Positions 23,616 to 32,982 of a stretch of DNA of 64,000 nucleotides are shown here, piece by piece. Both the position numbers and the translations under genes were made by a program. Position 1 is the first letter of the stretch, and each line of letters opens with the position of its first letter. Source of the stretch: Sphingomonas phyllosphaerae (lineage in GTDB: Bacteria; Pseudomonadota; Alphaproteobacteria; Sphingomonadales; Sphingomonadaceae). The DNA is taken from the NCBI GenBank assembly GCA_036946405.1, contig JAQIJC010000001.1, forward strand, positions 1,619,001 to 1,683,000, given 5' to 3'. Under the pieces are notes generated by a model. That model worked only from the letters and a program-made list of their open reading frames with translations. It was not told where the DNA came from and did no database searches.

Positions 23616-23747
23616 CGTCGCCCCTGCGCAGGCAGGGGCCCATGTCTATATCGTCAGTGAAAGAGGTCGACACATAGGCCGACCGTCATGTGTCAATCTC
23701 TCCACATCATTCGGCAGAGATGGGCCTATGCCTGCGCAGGGGCGACG
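23616..23747. repeat. palindromic doublet A1 with inner hairpin
   Basis: 132 bp. Outer arms: CGTCGCCCCTGCGCAGGCAG at the left and its imperfect complement ending GGGGCGACG at the right. Inner hairpin: GACACAT (23669-23675) and ATGTGTC (23688-23694). It lies between the epimerase and glycosyltransferase genes, which converge here. Confidence 0.92.
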
Positions 23748-23759
23748 GCTGATAACAGG

Positions 23760-24530
23760 TTAGCTCAGCCACGTCTTGTCGCGCAGGTTGAGGTTGTCCA
23801 TCCGCCGCGCCGCGAGCCGCGGGCCGAGGAAGCGGTAGAAGTACCAGTCCTTCGCGGCCGCGGGGGTGAAATGGTAGAGCAGCCGCTCCGTGACCGTCCA
23901 GTTCACGGCGCTGCGGTCCGCGCGGCGGGGCGACGGCACGCACCACAGGTCGAACGGATAGACGATCCGGCCGTGCTTGCCGACGCGCTGCATGATCTCG
24001 TGATCCTCCAGCACGTACCGCCACCACCGTTCGCCATAGCCGCCGGCGGCGCGCAGCGCGTCGGTGCGGAACGTCTGGCCATAGCCGCCGGTGTGCGTCT
24101 GTCGCGGCCATAGCCGGCTGACGCATTGGATGTGGCGTCGCTTACGCAAGGCGGCCGCGGCGTCGTCGGCCGGCACGTCGGTGGCCATTACCGCCACGAC
24201 CGCCGGCGCGAAGGCGGCCTCGGCGGTGGCGAGATAATGCGGCGGGTAGATCGTGTCGGCATCGCCGAACGCGACGAACGGCGTCGTCACCGCCGCGAGG
24301 CCGCGTTCCAGTGCATGAATCTTGCCCGGGCGAGGCTCGTGCAAATGCACCACGTCGACATCGGCCAGCGTCGCGCCGATGTCGCGCGCAAGTGCCGCCG
24401 ACGTATCGGTCGAACCATTGTCGACCAGCACCAGCCGGAACGGTCGCAACGTCTGCGCCGCGAGGCTCTGGAGCGTCGCGGGCAGATAGTCGGCCTCGTT
24501 GTAGTAAGGGATGACGAACGACCAGTTCAC
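23760..24530 (-). CDS. family 2 glycosyltransferase
   Basis: GT-A-fold glycosyltransferase of 256 residues, transferring a sugar from a nucleotide donor, probably at the inner face of the membrane. It shows the start FVIPYYNEADYLPATL, the nucleotide contact VLVDNGSTDTS, and the metal-binding FGDADT (DxD-like). The acceptor region has YVLEDHEIMQRVG, equivalent to the ED motif. The C-terminal helices AAAKDWYFYRFLG may touch the membrane, but no clear transmembrane segment is seen. The ATG at 24530 overlaps the stop of the upstream glycosyltransferase by four bases. Confidence 0.9.
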   Translation of the reverse strand: MNWSFVIPYYNEADYLPATLQSLAAQTLRPFRLVLVDNGSTDTSAALARDIGATLADVDVVHLHEPRPGKIHALERGLAAVTTPFVAFGDADTIYPPHYLATAEAAFAPAVVAVMATDVPADDAAAALRKRRHIQCVSRLWPRQTHTGGYGQTFRTDALRAAGGYGERWWRYVLEDHEIMQRVGKHGRIVYPFDLWCVPSPRRADRSAVNWTVTERLLYHFTPAAAKDWYFYRFLGPRLAARRMDNLNLRDKTWLS

Positions 24531-25582
24531 CGAAGCATCCCCGCGAGCACCTGACAGGCCGCGACGCTGCTATCCAGCCCATGTGTCGCCACCGCGTGCC
24601 GCCGCGCCGCCGCGCCCATCGCCGCGATCCGCGCCGGATCGTCGAGCAGCGCGGCGGTCGCGGCGGCGAAGCTGGCACGGTCGACGCGCAATCCGCAGTC
24701 GGGGGGGATGACGTCATCGCCCATGCGCGTGCCGAAACCGACCACCGGCTTCCCGCATGCCATCGCCTCGACGATCGCACGCGGGAAATAGTCGCGGCGA
24801 CCGGCGTGGAAATAGACGTGCGATTGGTGGAGCAGGCCGGGGACGTCGCGATGCGGCACGTGCCCAAGCCAGTCGATCATGGGATAGCGTTTCGCCAGCG
24901 CCGCTGCATCCGGCCCGCCACCGGCCACCGCGACGCGGTAACGCTGCGACAGCGCGCCGACCTCGTCGAAGCTCTTCCACCGCGACAGCCGGCTGACCGC
25001 GATCACGTCCCAGCGGGCCGGGCGCGCTTCGGGATGGAACAGATCGGTGTCGATCGCCTTGGGCAGCCGCAGCATGCGGGTGCGCGGGATCGGCGTGCGC
25101 CAGAAGAAGCGCGGATGGGCCAGCGCATCTTCTTGAAACGCCGATTCGGGGAAGACCATCTTCGCGTGCGGCAGCAACCGGCTCCAGTAGTCACCGCCGA
25201 TGATGACCGCATAGCGCCGCGCGTCCGGCTTCAGCAGCCGGTCGTACAGATGATAGCCGATCCCGCCGTTGGTGCCGATCACGACGAACAGCGCGTCGCT
25301 CGCGGCGCGTGCCGCCGCCAGCATCGCGGCGCTGACATGTTCGCGCGGCGCGCGGCGCGGATTGTCGGCGCCGAACAGCCGAATGGTGTAGCGCGTGCCG
25401 GCATCGCCCGCCGCCTCAACCACCTGCGGTGTGCGCCCTATCCCCCATAACTCGACTTCCACCCCCATCGCCGATAATATAGCGGGCATCCGACGATCGC
25501 GATTGTTCCACGCCAGCCATTCGGCCTGGTCGGCGACGCTGACGTAGGTGGGATAGCTGAGGATGAAGATGATACGCGTCAT
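24527..25582 (-). CDS. GT4-like glycosyltransferase
   Basis: GT-B-fold glycosyltransferase of about 351 residues. I place the start at the ATG at 25582 (MTRIIFILSYPTYVS). The C-terminal donor domain is clear: AVSRLSRWKSFDEV, WLGHVPHRDVPGLLHQSHVYF, and the conserved FPRAIVEAMACGKPVVGF. The nucleotide-sugar Glu of the EX7E type is in that last segment. Substrate and linkage are unknown. It is cotranscribed with the following family 2 gene and divergent from the next glycosyltransferase, with 57 bases between the starts. Confidence 0.9.
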   Translation of the reverse strand: MTRIIFILSYPTYVSVADQAEWLAWNNRDRRMPAILSAMGVEVELWGIGRTPQVVEAAGDAGTRYTIRLFGADNPRRAPREHVSAAMLAAARAASDALFVVIGTNGGIGYHLYDRLLKPDARRYAVIIGGDYWSRLLPHAKMVFPESAFQEDALAHPRFFWRTPIPRTRMLRLPKAIDTDLFHPEARPARWDVIAVSRLSRWKSFDEVGALSQRYRVAVAGGGPDAAALAKRYPMIDWLGHVPHRDVPGLLHQSHVYFHAGRRDYFPRAIVEAMACGKPVVGFGTRMGDDVIPPDCGLRVDRASFAAATAALLDDPARIAAMGAAARRHAVATHGLDSSVAACQVLAGMLR

Positions 25583-25639
25583 GCAGTGGTCGCTGGTAGC
25601 CGGTTCGCGGGCTCCTGCCCAGCACGCGGGAGCGCACGC

Positions 25640-26419
25640 ATGATCGCGCCCTTCAACGACGACGGTCCGCGCATTTCGTGCCTGATGGTCACCGCCAATC
25701 GCCGCAAGCTGGCGGAGCGGTCGATCAATTGTTTCCTTGCGCAGGATTACCCCAATCGCGAGATGGTGATCGTCGACGACGGCGAGGAGGATTACACGCC
25801 GATCCTCGCCGCAATTCCGCCCGAGCGGCTGATCCACCACCGGCTGGTCAAGGATCCGGCGCGCACGCTGGGCGACCTGCGCAACCTGTCGCTCGACATC
25901 GCGCGCGGTGCGTTGATGTCGCATTGGGACGATGACGACTGGTTCGACCCGGAACGTCTGTCGCGCCAGCAGCAGGTGCTGGGGGGCAAGGCGGCGTGCT
26001 GGACCACCGCGACGCTCGTCCATCTCGACGATCCGGCGTGGCTGGAGCGGCCGTATGTCGGTTACATCCAGGGCGGTGCGCCGAGCACGATCCTGCACGT
26101 TCGCGACGACAGCATCCGTTATCCCTCCGAGCGCAAGGGCGAGGACAGCACCTTCCGCGACGCATGGGTGAAGCGCGGCGTCGTGACGATGGGGGCCGAA
26201 TGGGCCGGGCTGCTGATCCGCTGTTTCCACGGCAGCAATACGTGGGAACGCAACCACTTCACCCGGCGGGTGGCGCTGCGCCCGCAGCACGTCATCGAGT
26301 GGAACATCCGCAAGCTGTTCGGCGCCACCGCCAATTACTCGCAATTCCGCCTGACGCCGCGGCAGCAGGCGTCGTTCGACGCCTTCTACGCGGAATCGCG
26401 CGCGCTCGGTATCTTCTGA
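25640..26419 (+). CDS. family 2 glycosyltransferase
   Basis: GT-A-type glycosyltransferase, 259 residues from the ATG at 25640 (MIAPFNDDGPRISCLMVT); an in-frame ATG at 25586 would add 18 residues that do not look like the family. Motifs: MVTANRRKLAERSINCFLAQ, the donor contact VIVDDGEEDY, and the metal site SHWDDDDWFDPERL. The C-terminal part with ANYSQFRLTPRQQ is unlike ordinary family members. It is followed after 12 bases by the membrane protein gene, so the two are probably coexpressed. Confidence 0.87.
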   Translation: MIAPFNDDGPRISCLMVTANRRKLAERSINCFLAQDYPNREMVIVDDGEEDYTPILAAIPPERLIHHRLVKDPARTLGDLRNLSLDIARGALMSHWDDDDWFDPERLSRQQQVLGGKAACWTTATLVHLDDPAWLERPYVGYIQGGAPSTILHVRDDSIRYPSERKGEDSTFRDAWVKRGVVTMGAEWAGLLIRCFHGSNTWERNHFTRRVALRPQHVIEWNIRKLFGATANYSQFRLTPRQQASFDAFYAESRALGIF

Positions 26420-26431
26420 CGCGTCACAGCG

Positions 26432-27418
26432 ATGCTGGAGCACCGTCTCGAACGCTGGCGCACGCTGGCGGAAAGCTCGGGCGCGAAGGTCGCGGGCAAG
26501 GTGGCGCGGATCGCCTTCTTCGTCGGCATGATCGCGTGGATGGTGTTGAAGGTCCGCGCGATCGGCTGGCGCGACGTGGTCGCCAGCCTGCCGGTCAATC
26601 CGTTATTCTACATCCTGTTCGTCATAGGCTTCCTGATCCTGCCGGCGTCGGAGATCGCGGTGTTCCGCACGATCTTCGCGCGACCGCTGCCCGGCGGCTT
26701 TCCGATCTATATCCGCAAGCGCATCCTCAACAGTGCGCTGGTCGGTTATTCGGGTGAGCTATATCTATTCGTCTGGCTGCGACGCACCATCGGCCTGTCC
26801 AAGAGGACGATCGCGATCGGGCTGAAGGACAATGCGATCCTGTCCGCGCTCGCCTCCGGGGGCGTGACGCTGATGCTGCTGATCGCTTTTGCGCTGGCGG
26901 GTGACGCGCGGCGCATCGCCAAATGGCTGGATCCCGGTCCGGCACTGCTGATCGCCGGTGTGTTGGGGACGATCTTCGTCGCGCCCCTGTTGTTTCGCCT
27001 GCGCCGGCAATTGATCGCGATGCCCGCGCGCCGGATGGCGCAGGTCATGGCGATCCACAGCGCGCGGATCGTCGCCACCGTCCTGTTGCAGGCGACGCAA
27101 TGGGCGGTCGTGTTGCCGCAGGAGCCGTGGAGCGTCTGGCTGGTGTTCCTGACCGCACAGATGGTGATCTCGCGATTGCCGGTGATCCCGAACCGCGACC
27201 TGCTGTTCCTCAGTGCCGCGCTGGAAATGAGCGGGACGATCCACGGCCCGCGCGAGGCGATGGCGGGGTTGCTGCTCGCAGGCGGCGCGCTGACGCAGGG
27301 GAGCAATCTGGTCTTCTACCTGCTGACGTCGCTGTCGAAGCAGCCGCCGGTGGTGGAGGGTGCCGACGTCATCGAGGCGGAGGAGCCGGACGGCGACAAG
27401 ATCGCGGGATTGCCGTGA
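26432..27418 (+). CDS. polytopic membrane protein, flippase/UPF0104-like
   Basis: Inner-membrane protein of 328 residues with about seven hydrophobic helices (for example 27-45, 58-80, 135-155, 163-183, 235-255). The general shape and the Arg/Lys-rich cytosolic loops recall UPF0104 and lysylphosphatidylglycerol-synthase-type membrane domains, but I see no decisive motif. The C-terminal 25 residues are acidic and soluble. Its position directly after a glycosyltransferase suggests a role in moving or modifying a lipid-linked glycan, which is inference. Confidence 0.7.
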   Translation: MLEHRLERWRTLAESSGAKVAGKVARIAFFVGMIAWMVLKVRAIGWRDVVASLPVNPLFYILFVIGFLILPASEIAVFRTIFARPLPGGFPIYIRKRILNSALVGYSGELYLFVWLRRTIGLSKRTIAIGLKDNAILSALASGGVTLMLLIAFALAGDARRIAKWLDPGPALLIAGVLGTIFVAPLLFRLRRQLIAMPARRMAQVMAIHSARIVATVLLQATQWAVVLPQEPWSVWLVFLTAQMVISRLPVIPNRDLLFLSAALEMSGTIHGPREAMAGLLLAGGALTQGSNLVFYLLTSLSKQPPVVEGADVIEAEEPDGDKIAGLP

Positions 27419-27425
27419 ACGCTCC

Positions 27426-27520
27426 CGTCATTCCCGCGCAGGCGGGAATCCAGACGCGCAGGTTTTCGCAAGGGTCACAAACGTCAGAGGTTCTGGATTC
27501 CCGCCTTCGCGGGAATGACG
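27426..27520. repeat. palindromic doublet D2
   Basis: 95 bp with CGTCATTCCCGCGCAGGCGG at the left, the inverted hairpin ending GGGAATGACG at the right, and a core with GACGCGCAGGTTTTCGCAAG. Between convergent genes, where it could also stop transcription. Confidence 0.93.
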
Positions 27521-27530
27521 AAGGATGGCG

Positions 27531-28922
27531 TCACCGCTCCACCGTCGCCACATCGGCGCGCGACCAGCCGCCGCCCATCGCCTGATACAATGCGACATAG
27601 CTGTTGAGCCGATCGGCGCGCGCCTGCGCCAGCGACAGTTCGGCGGTCAGTAGCGTGCGTTGTGCATCTAGCTGCTCGATATAGCTGGAATAGCCCGCAC
27701 GGTAGCGGTTGGTGGCGTTCTGGAGCGCGCCGCGCGACGCCGCGACCTGCTCCGACAGCGCCTGCGCCTGCTCGCCGGTGCGGCGCACGCCGGCCAGCGC
27801 ATCCTCGACCTCGCGGAACGCGGTCAGCGCGGTGCGGCGATACGCGAACGCGGCCTGATCGCGCCGCGCGGTCGCGCCGCGTTCCTGCGCGCGCAGCCGC
27901 CCGCCGTCGAAGATCGGGCCGAGGATGCTGGCGCCGAGCGAGAACACCAGCTCCGGCTGCGCGAGCGCGGTCGAGAGGACGAGGTTCGCCGCGCCGGTCA
28001 GCGAGAGATTCGGGAGCATCGCCGCACGCTGGCTGTCGAGCGAGCGGTCGGCGGCGACCAGCGTCTGTTCGGCCTGAAACAGGTCGGGGCGGCGGCGGAG
28101 CAGGTCGGCGGGCAGTCCGTCGGGGATCGCCGGGGTGGCGAGCCGCTCGAGCGTCACCCCGCGGTCGATCGCGCGCGGCACGTCGCCGGTCAGCAGCGCC
28201 AGCGCATTTTCGGCGCGGGTGATCGCGAGTTCGGCGGTGGGGACGAGCTGCGCGGTGCTGGCATATTCGGCCTGCGCCTGCCGGTATTCGAGCCGCGAGG
28301 TATAGCCGGCCTCGAAGCGCCGCTGCGCGATCCGCAGCGCCTCGGCGCGCGCCGCGAGCGTATCGCGCGCGATCGCCAGCCGATGGTCGAGCGCGCGCAA
28401 GGTGATGTAGCCCTGCGCGGTGGTGGCCGCGACCGCGAGCCGCACCGTATCCGCCGCCGCTTCGGTGGCGAGCAGTTGCGCGCGCGCCGCGCGGGTCGCC
28501 TGCCGCAGGCGCCCGAACAGGTCGAGATCGTAGCTGAGCGTCAACCCCGGCTGCACCGCGGCCGAGCGCGCGGTGGTGCCGAGCGCGCTGATCTGCTGCC
28601 CCTGCGTCTCGGGCACCGCGCCGCCGACCTGCGGGAGCAATTGCGCGCGCGCCAGTGCCTCGGCGGCGCGCGCTTCCTCGACGCGCGCGGCGGCGGTCTG
28701 GATGTCGAGATTGTTGGCCAGCGCCCTGTCCACCAGCGCGGTCAGCACCGGGTCGCCGAACCCCTGCCACCAGCCGGCCTGTACCGGGCCACCGACCGGC
28801 AAAGCGTTGCGCCACGCCGGGGGCGGCACGACTGCCGCGCTCTCCGGCGCGGCGCGGCGCGCGCCCGGCAGGGCGCAGCCTGCCAGCAACAGCGGGAGTA
28901 ACAGCGCGCGGGTCCTGCTCAT
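27531..28922 (-). CDS. outer-membrane efflux lipoprotein (NodT/OprM type)
   Basis: Outer-membrane channel of the tripartite efflux pump encoded here, 463 residues. The signal peptide ends in the lipobox LLLAGCALP (Cys near residue 16). The mature part starts with a Trp-rich segment (AWRNALP, AGWWQGFGDPVL), and the two repeated TolC-type halves follow (DIQTAAARVEEARAAE, ALQNATNRYRAGYSSYIEQLDAQ). I use the ATG at 28922, which overlaps the HlyD-family stop by four bases. Last gene of the operon, followed by repeat D2. Confidence 0.94.
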   Translation of the reverse strand: MSRTRALLLPLLLAGCALPGARRAAPESAAVVPPPAWRNALPVGGPVQAGWWQGFGDPVLTALVDRALANNLDIQTAAARVEEARAAEALARAQLLPQVGGAVPETQGQQISALGTTARSAAVQPGLTLSYDLDLFGRLRQATRAARAQLLATEAAADTVRLAVAATTAQGYITLRALDHRLAIARDTLAARAEALRIAQRRFEAGYTSRLEYRQAQAEYASTAQLVPTAELAITRAENALALLTGDVPRAIDRGVTLERLATPAIPDGLPADLLRRRPDLFQAEQTLVAADRSLDSQRAAMLPNLSLTGAANLVLSTALAQPELVFSLGASILGPIFDGGRLRAQERGATARRDQAAFAYRRTALTAFREVEDALAGVRRTGEQAQALSEQVAASRGALQNATNRYRAGYSSYIEQLDAQRTLLTAELSLAQARADRLNSYVALYQAMGGGWSRADVATVER

Positions 28923-30076
28923 TGCGGGCTCGGCACACCATCGGTGTCGACCCGCGCCTGCACCGACATGCCGGGGCGCAGCCGCTCGGCGAGCCGCTGG
29001 CCGGGGTCGACGCGGATGCGCACCGCGATCCGCTGCGGCACCTTGGTGAAATTGCCGGTGGCGTTGTCGGACTTGAGCACCGCGAACTCGCTGCCGGCGG
29101 CGGGCGAGATCCGCTCGACGCGGCCCGTGAGCCGCGCGTTGGCGAGCGCGTCGACGGTGAAGCTGGCGCGCTGCCCGACCGAGATCCGCGCGGTCTGCGC
29201 TTCCTTGAAATTGGCGATCACCCACGTTTCGGGCGGCACGAGGAACATCAGTTGCGATCCGGCGGTCACATATTGCCCGACGCGCACCCCGACTTCGCTC
29301 AGTCGGCCCGCTTCCGGGGCGCGGATCACGGTGTTGGCGAAGTCGATCCTCGCGAGGCGCAGCGCGGCGCGCGCGCCCGACACGCCGGCCTGCTGGCCGC
29401 CGCGCCCGACCTCGACGGTGCGGATGTCCTGTCGCGCGATCTCCTGCGCGGCCTCGGCCTGATTCAGCTGCGCCTGCGCCTGTCGCAGCGCGGCGAGGGT
29501 CTGGTCGCGTTCGCGCAACGACACCGAGCCGTCAGTGACGAGATCGTTGACGCGGTTCATGTCGGCCTGTGCGCGCATCAGCTGCGCGCGGGCGTTGGCG
29601 ACCGCCGCACCCTGCGCGCCGAACGACGCCTGTCGGCTGGCGGCGGTCTGGGTGGCGTTGGCGAGCGTCGCCTGCGCGGTCTCGACCTGCGCCTGCGCCT
29701 GTTCGACGCGCTGCGCGTAGATACGGTCGTCGATCGTGACGAGCGGCTGGCCGGCCTTCACATTCTCGAAGTCACGGACCAGCACGCGGGTGACGTAGCC
29801 CGACACCTGCGGGGCGATCACCGTCGTGCGGCCGCGGACATAGGCATTGTCGGTCGACTCGTACGCGGTGGTGAACGGCCATACCCGCCATGCAGCGAGC
29901 ACCGCAGCGATCCCGGCGACCGCGAGCAGCAGGATCAGCGCGACCGCGGTGCGCGACAGCGCGGGCGGGCGCCACCCGGATCCGGCGGGCGGGGCAGGGG
30001 CCGCGGCGGCGGCGTCTTCGGCCAATTTCTCCTCGGTGACGGGGTCGGGGGCAACGGGGGAACGACTATCGGTCAT
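28919..30076 (-). CDS. HlyD/EmrA-family membrane-fusion protein
   Basis: Periplasmic adaptor linking the MFS pump to the outer-membrane channel. From the ATG at 30076, which overlaps the MFS stop by four bases, it has 385 residues: an N-terminal Ala/Pro-rich cytosolic stretch, one membrane helix (about 42-62), the lipoyl half-motif TDNAYVRGRTTVIAPQVSGYV, a Gln/Ala-rich coiled coil (about 115-215), and the barrel with VIRAPEAGRLSEVGVRVGQYV, split here as IRAPEAGRLSEVG. This is EmrA-like. Confidence 0.94.
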   Translation of the reverse strand: MTDSRSPVAPDPVTEEKLAEDAAAAAPAPPAGSGWRPPALSRTAVALILLLAVAGIAAVLAAWRVWPFTTAYESTDNAYVRGRTTVIAPQVSGYVTRVLVRDFENVKAGQPLVTIDDRIYAQRVEQAQAQVETAQATLANATQTAASRQASFGAQGAAVANARAQLMRAQADMNRVNDLVTDGSVSLRERDQTLAALRQAQAQLNQAEAAQEIARQDIRTVEVGRGGQQAGVSGARAALRLARIDFANTVIRAPEAGRLSEVGVRVGQYVTAGSQLMFLVPPETWVIANFKEAQTARISVGQRASFTVDALANARLTGRVERISPAAGSEFAVLKSDNATGNFTKVPQRIAVRIRVDPGQRLAERLRPGMSVQARVDTDGVPSPQ

Positions 30077-31725
30077 GCGGTGGCCTGAACGCGCGCGCGC
30101 CACGAACGGCGCAGCAGGAGGAACAGAAGATAGAAGAAGGTGAGCGCCGCGAGCACCGCGATCAACCGGAACATGTCGTCATAGGCGAGCACGTTCGCCT
30201 CGCGCGTCGCGGCTTGCGACAGCAGCGCGCCGCCCTCGGCGCTGCGCAGCGTCGGATCGCCGACGACGCGTGCGACGCCACTCGCGCCCGACTGGAGGCG
30301 GGCCTGGACGATCGGGTCGGTCGGGTCGATCGCCTGCACCAGCGCGGCGCTGTTCGCCTTCTCGCGGACCACCTGGTACGTGCCGAGGATCGCGGTGCCG
30401 GCGAGCCCGCCGATCGAGTTGAGCACGCCGAACAGCGCGAGGAAGCTGATGACGTGTCCGGCGCCTTGTTGCAGCGCGCGCGTCATCCCGAACAACAGCG
30501 ACGGACCGAGGAAGAAGGCGCCGGCGAAGGCGATCGTCGCCTGCGTCGCGTAAAGTTGTGGCGCGCGCGTCAGGCTGGTCGAATAGGAATCGACCCATGC
30601 GGCGATCGCGACGAGCCCGATCGCGAGCATCACCGGATGTGCGAGCTTGGTCGGGTCGAGCGTGATCGCGCTGATGACGAACCCCGCGACGGTGGCGAGG
30701 AAGATGATCGTGAAGAACGGCACCAATTGGTCGTTGTTCTGCCCGAGCACGGTCAGCAGCCCGACCGCGCCATAGGTCTGTTCGGACAGCACGATCCGCG
30801 CCATCAACGTCACGACCGCGAAGCGGATGATGTCGGCGCTGCCGAGCCAACGCGTGTTGAGCAACGGATTGGCGCGGTGATGCTCGATGATGAGCGCTGC
30901 CGCCAGCATCGGGATCGCGCCGAGCAGCGCCCAGCCGATCCACGCCGATTGCGTCCACCAGACGTAGCGCCCGAGCCCGAGCACCGCCGCGAACAGCCCC
31001 ATCGACCCGGCGAACAAGGCGAAGGTGACGAAGTCGAGCTTCTCGAACGCCTTCTGCCGCGTCGTCGGCGGCAGGCGGAAGGCGAGGACGGCGGCGAGGC
31101 TGAGCGCCGACAGACCGAGCTCGAACAGATAGAGCGTCCGCCACTGGCTCATCGACAGCAATTCGGGCGAGAACAATCGCGCGAGCGGGGTGGCGAGCTG
31201 CGGGATGCCGATCCCCAGCACGATCGCGCGCAGCCGCCATTTGGCGGGGAACGCCTGCATCAGATAGTAGAGCGCGAAGGTGTTGAGCGCTGCGCCAGCC
31301 ATGCCACTGGCGCCGCGCACCAGCACCGCCGACCAGAAATCGCGCACGAACAAATGCCCGAGCGTCAGCAGCAGGTACAGCGACAGGAAGATGATCGCAA
31401 ACGGCCGCAGCCCGAATTGCTGGCGGAACTTGATGAGCAGCAGGTTGATGCTGACGTTGGTCATCACATAGACCGTCGGCAGCCACGCGATCTCGGCCGG
31501 ATCGAGCCCGAGCGCGCCCGCCAGCGTGAAGGTGTTCGCGCTGACCAGGGCATTGCCGAAGCCGCTGGTCAGCCCGACGAGAATCGCGACCAAAGCATAG
31601 GCGAGCTTGCGGCGGCGCGGGTGGTCGGGCGAGCCCGGCGAGCCGGGCATGACCGGACGCTCGTGGGGGGCATAGTCCCAGCGTTCCTCGGCGAGGACGG
31701 TGCGGAGGCGGGTGAGGAGCGCCAT
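30073..31725 (-). CDS. MFS drug-efflux transporter (DHA2/EmrB-like, 14 helices)
   Basis: Proton-driven exporter of the major facilitator superfamily, about 550 residues from the ATG at 31725 and fourteen hydrophobic helices. A cytosolic N-terminal tail of about 50 residues (WDYAPHERPVMPG) precedes the first helix. Family hallmarks include the region around WLPTVYVMTNVSINLLLIKF and LYLFELGLS. It forms one operon with the HlyD-family adaptor and outer-membrane lipoprotein, in the order pump, adaptor, channel. No regulator gene is adjacent. The ribosome-binding site is weak. Confidence 0.92.
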   Translation of the reverse strand: MALLTRLRTVLAEERWDYAPHERPVMPGSPGSPDHPRRRKLAYALVAILVGLTSGFGNALVSANTFTLAGALGLDPAEIAWLPTVYVMTNVSINLLLIKFRQQFGLRPFAIIFLSLYLLLTLGHLFVRDFWSAVLVRGASGMAGAALNTFALYYLMQAFPAKWRLRAIVLGIGIPQLATPLARLFSPELLSMSQWRTLYLFELGLSALSLAAVLAFRLPPTTRQKAFEKLDFVTFALFAGSMGLFAAVLGLGRYVWWTQSAWIGWALLGAIPMLAAALIIEHHRANPLLNTRWLGSADIIRFAVVTLMARIVLSEQTYGAVGLLTVLGQNNDQLVPFFTIIFLATVAGFVISAITLDPTKLAHPVMLAIGLVAIAAWVDSYSTSLTRAPQLYATQATIAFAGAFFLGPSLLFGMTRALQQGAGHVISFLALFGVLNSIGGLAGTAILGTYQVVREKANSAALVQAIDPTDPIVQARLQSGASGVARVVGDPTLRSAEGGALLSQAATREANVLAYDDMFRLIAVLAALTFFYLLFLLLRRSWRARVQATA

Positions 31726-31813
31726 TTCAATTACATGCCTGCGGTTGCGGGCGCTGTCATGAGGGGTGGGCAAGTCCTCGTGCCTTGAGCACGTCGCCCG
31801 CCGATTTGCGCGA

Positions 31814-31908
31814 CGTCCACCCCGGCGAAGGCCGGGGCCCAGTTGAGGGACTGCGCCGGATAACCAGGTACGCTGCGTGACTGGACCCCGGCGTTCGCCG
31901 GGGTGGCG
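31814..31908. repeat. palindromic doublet B1
   Basis: 95 bp with hairpin CCCCGGCGAAGGCCGGGG at the left and its counterpart CCCCGGCGTTCGCCGGGG at the right. Shorter than B2 and B3 (107 bp) and with a different core, so its middle has diverged. The right end is GGCG and not GACG. Confidence 0.88.
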
Positions 31909-31954
31909 GCAAATGGTTGTGCCTCAGCGTTCGCCATCAGGGTCATACCGGCGG

Positions 31955-31991
31955 AGAGAGACATGGGCCCCGGCCTGCGCAGCGGCGACGG
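31955..31991. repeat. solo right arm of a family A doublet
   Basis: GAGAGACATGGGCCCC and GCGGCGACGG match the right arm of A1-A3. No left arm is present; the remainder may have been lost. It is fused to the B1 element's flank. Confidence 0.65.
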
Positions 31992-32007
31992 TGGGGGGGG
32001 CCAGGCG

Positions 32008-32982
32008 TCACTCCACCCAGTCGAGGCCGAGATCGCGGTAGACGCCGCGGTCCTCGTCCCAGCCGGGCTTGACCTTCACGTGCAGGTATAGATGCACCGG
32101 GCGGTCGAGCAGCACCGCCAGCTCGGCGCGTGCCTTCGCGCCGATCTCCCTGATCCGCGCGCCGCCCTTGCCGAGCACGATCGCGCGCTGCGAGGTGCGT
32201 TCGACCATGATCTGCTGGTGGATTTCGGTCGAGCCGTCCGCGCGGTCGGTAAACTTCTCGGTCTCGACGACGCTGGCGTAGGGCAGCTCGGCGTGGAGTT
32301 GCAGGTACAATTGCTCGCGCGTCACCTCGGCGGCCATCGCGCGCTCGGTCGCGTCGGAGACGTGATCCTCGGGATAATGCCACGGCGCGGCGGGCAGCGC
32401 CTTGGCCAGCTCGCGCTTGAAATGCGCGACGCCGTCGCCGGTCTGCGCGGAGATGAAGAACGTCTCCGCGAACGGTAGCAGCGCGTTGAGCTTCTCCGCG
32501 TGAAGCAGCAACTTGGGCTTGTCGGCGAGGTCGACCTTGTTGAGCACGAGATAGATCGGCTCGGGCCGGCCCTTCAGCGCCTCGGCGATCTCGGTCACCT
32601 TGGGGCCGAGCCCGCCCTTGCCGTCGACGACCAGCGCGATCACGTCCGCGCCCTCGGTCCCGCCCCATGCCGCCGACACCATCGCGCGGTCGAAGCGGCG
32701 CTTCGGCTCGAAAATGCCGGGCGTGTCGACCAGCAGCAGCTGCGTATCGCCTTCGATCGCCACGCCCATCAGCCGGGTGCGCGTCGTCTGCGCCTTGGGG
32801 CTGACGATCGCGACCTTCTGCCCGACCAACGCATTGACCAGCGTCGACTTTCCGGCGTTCGGCGCGCCGACCACCGCGACGAGGCCGCAATGTTGCGCCC
32901 CCGCGTCGGACGCCGAATGTTGCGAATGTTGAGACGCTGGCGCGTTGGATTCCGGAGGCGCGTTTTCTTCAGGATCGGTCAT
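32008..32982 (-). CDS. era: GTPase Era
   Basis: Ribosome-associated GTPase needed for 30S maturation. Start ATG at 32982 overlaps the dnaJ stop by four bases. It has 324 residues: an extra N-terminal stretch of about 30 residues ([14 protein letters not shown]), then G1 [10 protein letters not shown]3 DTPGIF, G4 NKVD, and a C-terminal KH domain with [15 protein letters not shown]. The N-terminal extension is encoded by a tandem nine-base unit and is not part of the conserved domain. Era is more often found beside rnc than in a dnaK-dnaJ operon. Confidence 0.96.
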   Translation of the reverse strand: MTDPEENAPPESNAPASQHSQHSASDAGAQHCGLVAVVGAPNAGKSTLVNALVGQKVAIVSPKAQTTRTRLMGVAIEGDTQLLLVDTPGIFEPKRRFDRAMVSAAWGGTEGADVIALVVDGKGGLGPKVTEIAEALKGRPEPIYLVLNKVDLADKPKLLLHAEKLNALLPFAETFFISAQTGDGVAHFKRELAKALPAAPWHYPEDHVSDATERAMAAEVTREQLYLQLHAELPYASVVETEKFTDRADGSTEIHQQIMVERTSQRAIVLGKGGARIREIGAKARAELAVLLDRPVHLYLHVKVKPGWDEDRGVYRDLGLDWVE

